A DNA stretch of 64,000 nt from Trachythela sp. YZ-2020. Its lineage: Eukaryota; Cnidaria; Anthozoa; Malacalcyonacea; Clavulariidae. Each line of letters begins with the position of its first letter. The first letter of the stretch is position 1. The stretch is taken from NCBI GenBank assembly GCA_016169945.1, contig JADLSH010000020.1:558001-622000 (forward strand), given 5' to 3'. Both the position numbers and the translations under genes were made by a program. Shown here piece after piece: positions 1-11,400 of the stretch. The notes under the pieces are model-generated. The model saw only the letters and a program-made list of their open reading frames with translations. It was not told where the DNA came from and ran no database searches.

Positions 1-406
1 CTATAGCATCTATAGTCTCTATAGCATCTATAGTATCTACAGTATCTACAGTATCTACAGTCTCTATAGTATCTATAGTATCTATAGTATCTATAGTATC
101 TATAGTATCTATAGTATCTATAGTCCCTATAGTCTCTATAGCATCTATAGCCTCTATAGCATCTATAGTCTCTATAGCATCTATAGCATCTATAGTCTCT
201 ATAGTATCTATAGTATCTATAGTATCTATAGTATCTATATAGTATCTATAGTATCTATAGTATCTATAGTATCTATAGTATCTATAGTATCTATAGTCTC
301 TATAGTCTCTATAGCATCTATAGCATCTATAGTGTCTATAGGGTCTATAGCATCTATAGCATCTATAGTGTCTATAGGGTCTATAGTATCTATAGCATCT
401 ATAGTA
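1..406. repeat. 10-bp minisatellite (CTATAGTATC-like)
   Basis: A tandem array fills the first 406 bases. The unit is 10 bp, of the form CTATAGTATC with variants GCATC, GTCTC, GTGTC and GGGTC. Runs of identical units (about 60-125 and 195-295) alternate with mixed units. One 2-bp slip near 238 shifts the phase. The array ends abruptly in the unique sequence after 406 and may continue left of the window. Confidence 0.95.
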
Positions 407-851
407 TTTTAAGATATTTAGGGATATATAGACACACCCATATTTGAGGACATGCATACATATAGAAAGAGCCCGTATTTGTGAAAGACACTTCGAAAAG
501 AACCTTATCGAAACATGTAAGTTTCTTTCTTATCAGTTACCGATAGATTCTGAATATGGAATTATTGATATTTCAGTATTAACGCTTGAAGTTATCGCTC
601 GTTGCGAGAAGCTTGTATAATTCAATATGGTGTTTCAATTGTAGGGCATATGGAAATTTAATACTGATTTACATAATACGCTTCACCACGTACTACAGAA
701 AGTTCAATTATGGTTTTTCAATTCGGCTCTGGTTTGTAAATTGATGTAATTATACCTATGAAGTATGTTGTAGTTATACATTAGCTAATATTTGCATTCC
801 AGCCTGCTACGCACCTAGCTGATACCTGTACAGTATAAAGTTGTAAACAAG
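407..851. other. Upstream flank of GTF2H2
   Basis: Non-repetitive AT-rich DNA between the minisatellite and the GTF2H2 start codon. The promoter and 5' UTR should lie here, but no CpG-rich stretch or well-placed TATA box can be supported. A TATAAAG at about 834 is only some 17 bp from the ATG, too close to serve as its TATA box. Confidence 0.4.
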
Positions 852-3800
852 ATGGCTGGTGATGATGATGATGACAGCGGATATAGGTGGTTAAATCAGT
901 ATGAAAAAACTTGGTGAGTTTACATTAAAGCTACCTGGCTTAACTAAAACGTTGGACGCATCATGTTACTTGAAAAAACACTGAAGTGCAACTACGGTAC
1001 ATATTCCTACGCCTGTTTATACCCTTGAAATGTTTTCAACACCTGATCACAGAACAATTTCCTGTGGACCAATCAGATGTGGCCATTTTAGCATGTAGAT
1101 AAGTGTACTAGCATTCTGAAGGAATTAGACAGTAGTCAGATTATCCATCTGCAGTTTTGACAGCTGGTCTGCATGATACCATAGGTCATCCATTAAGTGG
1201 CCTAGCAATAGGGATGTTCGGTATGAGAAATCTCCAGTATTGGCATACCACAAAAATTATAATATTCGTTTTGGGCATTTGGGAGATTTCGAAAAAATTC
1301 CTGTACATATTGATATGACTGAAAAACGCATCTGACATGATACTGGTATTGGATTAAAAACCGGTATTTTCTGTATATCAATAAACTGAACAGCCCTACC
1401 TAGCAATTAATCCTTGTCATCAGTGTATGTCTGTATGATTAGTGCAAAATTAAAGTGGTTATGTATATATCTACTTATATACATATAGGACATGACATAT
1501 TTAACACTTATTTACTGGTGCCGAGGAACGTATTGACTGATGCCAGGGAACTTTTCCTCGGCTTCGCCTTGGGCAACAACGGCGGTCTCGGGTCCACAAA
1601 ACACACTGTTTTACCGAGGTTTCAGTAAATAAGTGATTTGTTATACACCAAGTGTCAAATGATAAAAGAATTGTCAATTTAAATCTTAAAATTTCGATTA
1701 CAATATAGAAAAACAATAAAAAATGGGCCTTTGCCATTTACTTACGGTTTTTCCCTAGGGAAAAATAAATGCATTGTTACCTGTTGCCATTGGTGGAAAT
1801 ATTGTGATTTTTGGACCGCCACGCGTGAATCTTTCGTCCAATGAAAATCCACAAAAAACAGACTTTGACACTTGGTAATTATAACAAATATATATATATG
1901 ACATCCATCATATATACACAAATTTGCGGTTAATGCTCAACAACTGGACTCTGTAGATCAGTTGGTTAGAGCACTGCACCTGTGGATATTCATCCAGTGC
2001 TGGATAAGTGCTGGAACTGGATAGCAAAATGATATTTACAGTCCTGTGACTAGATCACTGCATTTGCATCAAGTCTAATGAAATGTAATAAAATAACAAT
2101 TACTAAGGACAAGCCAAGAGAAATGTGGGGCTGTATAAATCAGCTGATTGGGAAAAAATAGAAAACAACTGATATATTAACTATAGATAATAACGGTACA
2201 CCTGTTCATAATCAGGAAGAGATTGCCAATTTATTTAATGAATATTTCTCTGAAATTGGAGAAACACTCTCAGGTGAAATCCCCTCTATAGATATCAATT
2301 ATGCTTACATAGAAAACAACGACTGTACATTTGAATTTTCTGAAATTACTGATGAAGAAGTGTTATCTGAGTTAAAAAATCTGAAAGCTAGCAAGAGTTT
2401 TGGACCAGATAATATGACCAGTATCATGTAACTGCATTAAAATTACAAGGTACAAGGTCAGGAGAATAATTGAGTCATTCAAATAGAGTTTATTAAATCC
2501 GATGCTGGGGGGAATATTTGCTTGACATCACCATCAATGTTCTTCACATCACCTTAATCAGAATACAGGATGTACATGTATTGCAGACATTGCAATTTTA
2601 TATTTTGGCCTTATATTTTTGGCCTATGTCATCAGACAACCAATCTCGTTATGTTCCCCAACCATTTCATCCTCTACTTTTAAACCGTCTCTATTGACAA
2701 TCTGCTCAATATGTTTTACAGAATAATTTGCTAACGATGTTCATAAGTTGTTAGTAATCAAAACAATTTGCGACTAACGCAATAACTAATACCTAATTGG
2801 GGAATGCTAAGGGGGCACTGGTCATGAAACAGGGCGTGGTCCAAGATTTGGCCCAATGGCCCAAGATTTTTGTTTGATAAATGCCCTGGCAAATCCAATC
2901 AAAACTTTAATCAAAAGTTTTTACACGTAAGAATTCAAGATTTTTAACACACTTTTTAACTTTGTACAACATCATCCCCAAGTTTTGAAATAATATTCGC
3001 TCTGTATACAATTACATACGTCGTTAAATAAGTTTTGTGCTTTTTGATATATACACAATGTGAAAGTAACGACAAACTATTACAGATGAGTTGATTGTAG
3101 TTAGCTCTGCAAGAAATAGATAGAGTATGAAAAGAAGTGCAATCCTGGATGAGGAAATTACTGCCGACGGCCCTGTGGTTGTTTGAAATTTAAAACTTAC
3201 TGACCAAGTTACTTTCAAATCTACGTTTTAACCGACGAAGGTCAATTTACCGACAGTTTTTTAAAAATTGGGGTGTGACACCTTCCCACCGCCCCCCCCC
3301 CCCCACCCCGCTCATATTTATTGTGAACAATTCCAAATTGTTGCTCCTCTATAACCAAAAGTCTTTTTAAGGTGGCTGAAATTTCGTTTTTGGAAATGCT
3401 CATTTTGCCCTGTCGTAAGTGTATCCAATACAAATTTGGTTGAAAGCAAACATTTACTGAAAAGTGGCCAAGATTTTACAGAACTGTAGGGAGCCACCTT
3501 AATTGCATTAATGCATTAATGTTGGGTTTGGGCAATTTTAATTTATCGTTGCTTCTCAAGCCGTTTAGCAGTCGCGAGTACAGCCTCGGTCAAACGAGAA
3601 TGAGAGTTGATGCGAGTCAACTTTGATGAGAGTTGGTAATATCCAGTCAACTCTCATGCAACTCTTGTTAGTATACCGGAACTCGCTTACTAACTCTCAT
3701 CAACTCTCATGCACTCTCATCAACTCTCATGCACTCTCATCAACTCTCATGCACTCTCATCAACTCTCATGCACTCTCATCAACTCTCATGCACTCTCAT

Positions 3801-6800
3801 CAACTCTCATGCACTCTCATCAACTCTCATCCACTCTCATCAACTCTCATGCACTCTCATCAACTCTCATGCACTCTCATCAACTCTCATGCACTCTCAT
3901 CAACTCTCATGCACTGTCATCAACTCTCATGCACGCTCATCAACTTTCATGCACTCTCATCAACTCTCATGCACTCTCATCAACTCTCGTGCACTCTCAT
4001 CAACTCTCATCAACTCTCATCAACTCTCATGCACTCTCATCAACTCTCATGCACTCTCATCAACTCTCATGCACTCTCATCAACTCTCATGCACTCTCAT
4101 CAACTCTCATGCACTCTCATCAACTCTCATCAACTCTCATGCACTCTCAACAACTCTCATGCACTCTCATCAACTCTCATCAACTCTCATCAACTCTCAT
4201 GCACTCTCATCAACTCTCATCAACTCTCATGCACTCTCATGCACTCTCATCAACTCTCATGCACTCTCATCAACTCTCATCAACTCTCATGCACTCTCAA
4301 CAACTCTCATCAACTCTCATCAACTCTCATCAACTCTCATCAACTCTCATCAACTCTCATGCACTCTCATGCACTCTCATCAACTCTCATGCACTCTCAT
4401 CGACTCGCATCAGTTTGGAGCTGGTTCAAATTTTGATGAGAGTTGGTAATATCCAGTCAACTCTCATGCAACTCTTGTTAGTATACCGGAACTCGCTTGC
4501 CAACTCTCATCAACTCTCATCCTTGTTTGACCTGCATGGGCTTAACTTGAGGCTTTAGCAGCACAATCATTTACAACACTTAATAGTTGTTGTTCTCTCC
4601 TCGTCTGAAGAGTTTTCCATACACCCTAATTTCAGCAATGTCTCCGTTGTTGAAATTAGCGTGGGAACAGTAGATGGTCCAGGTCTCGCTTCCATACATC
4701 ATTATATAGGGGACGATGCATTGATTGTATACTGTCTATCAGTTTCAGCCTTAATCCTTGCTGCAAATAATGTTCATGGTATGTGCCCGATTACCGACGT
4801 CAATCTGAGGCATTTTATAAATTTGTGTGATTTAAATTGTACTTTTCAATTCAGGGAGGCTATTCAAGAAGATGCACAAGGAGGCTTGCAGTTTGTTGAC
4901 GATGACTTCATACAACGTGCCAAAAGACGGAGGTATATACAGTATGGAATGCACAATATTATCAAAGTTATGCAAATAAAAATACTTTGTACATAAAAAT
5001 CACTAAAAAGGCTAGTATTGCATCTAAATTGAGGATGTTAAATATTGAAATTTACCCAAACAAATGTTATATAATCAATGATTTATATTTATAGTTTTAT
5101 AATTTCTTAAACTTTTGTTTATCAGACTTCTGGCACAACCTGGGAACATTCGTCTTGGCATGGTTTGTATTATTCTTAAGTATTTTATAAACCTATATAA
5201 CGTCCAAGACTTTCCTTCATGAGTAAAATTGTCTGGCGTTAGTCAGAGTAAATTGTTTCGAGAGCATTGTTTTGGAGCTTATTTCTGCCTGATTAGAGTC
5301 TCTCGATCTCTTTTCTACGTTTCGTATTATCCAATAGTCATGCACAGCATGCAAAGTTAATAGAAAAACGTCTTGATATTGGAGACATGTCATTTGACCA
5401 TGCATTTTAGCCTTGATTGAATGTGGCTCCCTACAATTTTTTGACATTTGGAAAATTTACGATTTAGATCAAACTTTTTGAATAATTTTTACTTGTTACA
5501 AAACAAAAATTGTACGACTTATATTGAGCAACATTCTAAGAGCTGAAAATTGTCTTTAAAAAATGACGTCAATATGACCGACAAATTTAAAAAATTGGTA
5601 ACAATGACGTTTCAATATGACTGACATTTTGGTTTTTAACGCACTTTACTCTAAACAACGCCCGGTTAGCCCCATTTTTTATTTCATGAAACGTTTTCCT
5701 GTAGAATAATAGTACAACCAAAAAATATTTATAACGAAAAATCATGTTTATTAATTTTTTTTAAATTTGGCTCTACATAATTTTTTTAAACTTGTTCAGA
5801 TAATCTATTGTACTAGACGAAAATGTTTTATGAAATAAAAAATGGGGGTAACCAGGCGTTTTTTCGAGGAAAGCGCGTTCAAAGCTAAAATATCTGCAGC
5901 AATGCTCCGTCTTCTATTATTTTGTTCTATTGCCGGACGATTTCACTCTTGCACACGCGAATTAACTACGACTAAACTTTACCATTGCTCTTAGTAACCC
6001 ATTAACCAGCAAAGTCTGTCTATTCAAGTAATGATTTTTACTACCTGCTTGACACAGTTAGTGAGTAAATAAGTAAGTTGGGGTGTGCTAATCATCCTTA
6101 CTTGCAGCTGAGAGCTGAGCTGAATTACGAAGGAAGCGACTCGACTTGATCGAATCGAAGGCTTATTAAAGGCGCATGATCTGAGAGCATAGCTACAATG
6201 AGAGGGTTAGTTTGGGACTTATCCAAACCCGCCCTGTCAACATTCCCTGTGGGAGGAAACCGGACTACCCGGCGAAAACCCACGAACTTCGGTATAGCGT
6301 TGACTGACCCTTTTCACATAAGTATCATGAGTCGGAGTCCGCGGCGAGAATCGATTTCAGACCTGAAAGGCGCTTGCTCTGATGACTGCGCCACCGATTT
6401 TACTTGGTTTTAAAACGCCTCATGATGGCTTAATGTATCAAGCCTCCATGCAAAGACGTTCATATGGCTCGACCCCGATGATATTCTTGCAGTTACTTTA
6501 TTTGTAATAATGTCTATACTAGGCATGCAGGTTGAAAAGTAAGACCATTTCATTTTAGATGCGCCATTTATATATTATCCTTGATCTATCGAAGGCGATG
6601 GAAGAGGCAGATCTTAAACCGTCCCGATTGTTGTGCACATTGAAGGTAAAATTGTTTTCGTCATTTTTAAAGACCTTTTACCTTTAACACCAATTGAGAT
6701 CATGTTTTACTGGCTCTGAATACCACACGATACATGTTTAATCACTTGAACTGGTAATATACTACTTCTTTATGAAGTGGTTGAAAACCTGGAGTAAAAG

Positions 6801-8479
6801 TTTTCACTCTTTCGGTCTGTCCTAAAGAAGAAAAGACATTTGCTTGATATAGCAAAACGATAACAATTCGATTTGTAACGAATTTGACAGATTTTAAAAT
6901 TTCTTCTCATTGTAAATATTCTAGCTTCCAAAAGGATGCTCTATCCACTTCTAATTTTTAGATCAGATTTTGGGTAAATGTCATGTTGTAGTAATTAATA
7001 TTGTCCTTGTAAGATGGGAAGGAGCATTGTATGGCTAGAAACGTCCCGCTTGACGCGGGATCTTGGTTGTGGAAACGGGAGGATCTCGCTGGCCTTGGCT
7101 GGACGGGACGATTAAGAACGTTCCGGTTTCATATAGACGGGACGCGATAAATATGAGAGAACTCTATAGGCATTTGAAGCGGTCATCGTTCCATCCCGGC
7201 AAACATCCCGTTTCTCTTCTCGTATAATCAGACCCTAAAACCAGAGTTTATGAGATAAAAATTTATTCCAAGATGGCAGCCAGCTCAGTATATAACAGCC
7301 TAGCAAAATTAAAAATCAAGTAAAAACACGCAATAGACCTTATGCATAATGACGTCACAAGGCTTGAAGCGCCGCGTGAATTCTGGTCTTTGTGGTCATG
7401 CAGCGCGAAAATATTTCACCCCAACTTCGCTTCGTCAAAATTGTTGAAAAAAGCTGAGTCCTTGAAATATTTTCAGGTCTGCCAAACCGTTGAAGACCCG
7501 TGAAGAAGTTCTTCAAAGAACAAGAGCCTTTGTCGCTTTAAACAGCCTCTAAAAGAGAGCTATGAACCTCAAAATATTCACTTCAGGCAGTAGCCATTTT
7601 GAAATATTTTCGCGTTGCGTGACCACTAAGATCAGAATTCACCGCACGCTTCAAGCGTTGTGACGTCATTATGCATAAGGTATATTCTTTATTCGTGACC
7701 CGATTGCATGACACAATTGCACGGTTATAAACGTGTTCTTTTTTATTTTTCAAATGACTGATTTGAGATAATATTTTTTGTCTTTTTATTATAATTATTT
7801 TATTAGCTATTGGAAAATTTCATTGTGGAATACTTTGACCAAAATCCGATTTCTCAGGTACTGTATATATGTATATTCCTCAATTGCCTGTTCTTAATTT
7901 GCTCAGTCCATGGCTCTCGGTTTTATTGCAACATATTATTACCCGCTTACACACGTAAACATCTCGCATCTTGTTAACAATATGTGTTCGCAACAGACTT
8001 GTAGCAAGCTTGTCAACAAGTTGTAGCAATGTTGGCATTTTATCAAGTTGCTACAAGGTTGTCACTCACAACTTGCTAACAAGTTGTTGAATTGCAGGAC
8101 GATAACAAGATGTTGGAACAACTTGTAACAAGTGTGTTGAGTCAACAACCTTGTAGCAAGTTGTCAACAAGCTGATGACAACTTGTCAATAAGCTGGAAA
8201 CAAACAGTGCGAACACATCCTGATAACAGGTTATTGAAACAGCATTGGTACAAGTCTGCTGCAGGTTTGTTACAACTTGTGCGTTTTTACGTGACAGTGT
8301 AGACGTTGTTGGCGGTAAACAGTCAAATTTCGTGTCTTTCACGTGATAAACGTTCAACCAATGAGATACTAGAAAGAGCGAACTTTAACACTTGGTATAT
8401 AACAAAGTTATTTCTTATTTCTAGCTGGGAATCATTACGACAAATAACAAGAGGGCTGAAAAATTAAGTGAGCTAAGCG
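852..8479 (+). CDS. GTF2H2: GTF2H2 exons 1-6 (N-terminus and first half of VWA domain)
   Basis: Exon 1 starts with ATG in the context ACAAGATGG and encodes an acidic start ([13 protein letters not shown]...YEKTW), matching the conserved GYERTW-like motif of p44. Exon 2 gives [11 protein letters not shown] and a basic KRRR; exon 3 gives NIRLGM; exon 4 gives [20 protein letters not shown], where the DxSxxM metal-site motif of VWA folds is seen. Exon 5 gives YFDQNPISQ and exon 6 [19 protein letters not shown]. Exon 6 ends after the first base of a codon (phase 1). Confidence 0.93.
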
Positions 8480-11400
8480 GTGAGTAAAATTAAATGGAGT
8501 GGTTTCTTTTTTCGAAAAATATTTTATAATACACAAAGCAAAACAGCGGTAGTGAGACCCGTTATTATAGGGATATTAGACAGCTTTAGCAAACACAACG
8601 CGACGTCAAAGAGGACGTGAAAATGGCGTAAAAATGGCGTGGGCACATCCATAGATGGGCATATCACGCCATTTTTACGGTTACCGTCTCAAGATAGAAC
8701 AACACGACTACAGCTACGATTGGAAAAGTTTTCTTGTCCTTGTAGTATAAGTTTGGAGTCACATTTCGACGCAATGTATAAAACATGAAGTCAAGCAATT
8801 CAAGCATCTTCCATGCATGTCGTCTTTGGGATCAAAAAGTTTTAATCTCAACTTTCTAACTAAAATTTCGATGAAAATCGTGACCGTGACTACGATAAAC
8901 AGCTCCAACTCACCGTCGCAGCTTGACTACGGTATTTTTTAAAGCAATCATGTGAATTGCCACTATACTCTATTTTCATAAAATAAGAATAGCATTTACG
9001 TTAAATCGATACACCAAAAGAACAAATAGAAGGAATCATTTTATGATTTGAGATAAATACCAGCACAGAATAGATAATAGACCAGGGGTCGGTTGTATCA
9101 ACGCCGGATAGTACTATCCACCGGATAGCGAATCTTCCAACCTTCCTAAAATTGTCCGTTGATTTGTATAATCTCGATTAAACCTTCGCATTTATAAGTT
9201 AAAGTTTATTTTTATTAATTGTGGGGTCTACATTCGTAGTTTTATAGCTTTTGGAGCATTTTTACAACAGTCGAAAAATTCGCTATCCGGTGGATAGTGC
9301 TATCCGGCCTTGATACAACCGCCCCCAGAAGGTCCACTTAGCCAAAATTATGTCCGAGATTTTTCATGCGCAGGCGCGAGCCAGCAAGTGTAATCACGAC
9401 GCCATCAATCACGACGCCACGAAAATGTTAGGGAAAGGTATACAGTGAGACTTCTGGTCTATTATCTATTCTGTGATACCAGTGACAAGGAGGCATCGAC
9501 GCATAAACCATAAGGCTTTTAAAGGGATGTCTCCTGAGGCATGAAAGATATATATTTATTTTATATAAGTATAGAGATTTCCGTGCGTAGAAAGGTGAAA
9601 TAAAAATCGTATTCTCACGGCGGACGATATTTTTCACATGTGAAAATTATCGTATCATCGTTTCGATTGGCTAGTGTTTTCGCGCTCAAAATTGTAAACA
9701 TGGCGCTGGGTTTTAGCGAAATCACCGAAGTGAGAGTTTTATTGCGTTTTTCGCTACTAAAGCGACTATATTACCATCAAAGAAAACATGGCGTAAGGCT
9801 AAAAATACTTTAGATAAACCTATTTGTGTCAGGGAGCGAACACCAGAGTTTAGGACCTTGATAAAATATGGTGAACTGTTTTATATTAGTTCTAATCATC
9901 ATGATCAAAGTACTCAACTGTTCAATCATCATTTGAATATGCAAAGAGTTGCTTGAACAACAATCAACATTGTAATACTCTGAGTTGCGTATTTTGTTTT
10001 TCCAGTTTCAACTACATGTTATGATTTAACTGCAATTTTATCCCGCGTCATTTGGATGCGCAGTCGATACTACGATTTAGCTTATTGATTTACCAGATGT
10101 CATGCACGAGCTCATTTTAAAGCCAACTGCAATGGGTCTACTGTATATACAGTACAGGGTGTCTAAAAAAAAGGTAATCCAACTTTATCATCTCATTGTG
10201 CGTTAATTACTCTGTGCATGAACGTAATTTTTTCATAATGATAAAGATCAGGGACCGGTTGTACGAAGCCCGTTTAGCTTAAACGGTGGATAACTCGAAA
10301 ATATAGATCAAGTCTATACATTCATCGAACAACCAAGCTAAAATATTTCAACTTGAATAGAACAATTATATTTATTTGCAACTACATATTGAGGGCGTAA
10401 GATTTATGTTCAGTCATTCACCAAATGTGTGAAAGTGTTTTTTAATTTTGGCTTATCCACCGTTTAAACTAAACGGCCTTCGTACAACCGGTCCCAGGCT
10501 TTTAGCTGTTGGATGACACGTTTTTCATCCAATATGGTGGGAAAATGAGCAAATACGAGCCGATAAAATTGTTTGTCGAAATTGCATATTTTCACCGTTG
10601 AGAATTGGGTCTAAAACTAATGAAAATTAACTCCCTTTAGGACTTAAGTTGATGAATTTCACTTCAATAAACACCTGCGTATGCAAAATTATTATAAACA
10701 TCTTGTAAACCAGCTCTGAACTCATTGTTAAAATGACACATTTGTGATTAATTGCTTTTCCTTTTGTTATGCACTGCTTTAATTAGGCACAGAGCTGAAA
10801 ATATGCGATTTCGACAAACAATTTTTATCGGACTGGTATTTGCTCATTTTTTCTCCCTATTGGATGAAAAACGTGTCATTCAACAGCTAAAAGCCTGATC
10901 TTTCTTAATTTAATATCAAAACATTACGCTCGTTTACCCAAGTCAGTTACGCACAATAGCGTGCTGAAGTTGGATTACCTTTTTTTAGACACCCTGTATA
11001 AGTGAAATTGAAATAGAACATAAACCCCGCTCTTCACGTGTCAACGGCGTAAAAATTACGGTAAACATATACCAACTGGCAACGTGACGTATTTACACCA
11101 AACCAACCTCAATATCTCGAATGAAAAGACTTATGGAAAAACTTTAAAGAATGTTACACTATCATTGTGATAATATTGTAATTACAATAACGTAAAATTC
11201 GTGTCATATATGCATGCCCTTTAAGAAATCCGCACTGTGCCCTTTAAGAAGTCTTCTATTTATATATATTGACAATTAATATATATCATCTTCTGTAGTC
11301 TCTCAAAGGGTGTAAAATCCGATGTTCAGTGATTGGTCTCTCTGCTGAAGTCAAAGTTTGCAAAACGCTTGCTACTACTACTCAAGGTATCAGCTTCACC

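Larger units (their letters stand above)
8480..11298. other. GTF2H2 intron 6 interval lacking the expected VWA exon(s)
   Basis: The p44 segment corresponding to human NPRKHI...IYDLIK should be encoded here. I read this interval on the + strand and found no GEPSLxN-like or LIIxSSLTTCDP-like translation. It contains two MITEs and a long palindromic element. A short ATG-containing stretch at 9701 is not convincing. Confidence 0.6.

Noticed and set aside
831..842. TATAAAG just before the GTF2H2 ATG as a TATA box
   Set aside because: Only about 17 bp upstream of the start codon, too close for a transcription start between them.
1945..2050. Possible tRNA gene
   Set aside because: A-box-like head only; no B box or acceptor pairing could be drawn.
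3623..4558. Three long overlapping + strand frames (up to 311 residues)
   Set aside because: All are translations of a 10-bp minisatellite, which is open in every forward frame by arithmetic; no start context or unique sequence.
9696..9735. ATGGCGCTGGGTTTTAGC as the missing GTF2H2 exon or a new first exon
   Set aside because: Translation does not match p44, and only ten codons precede a possible donor.
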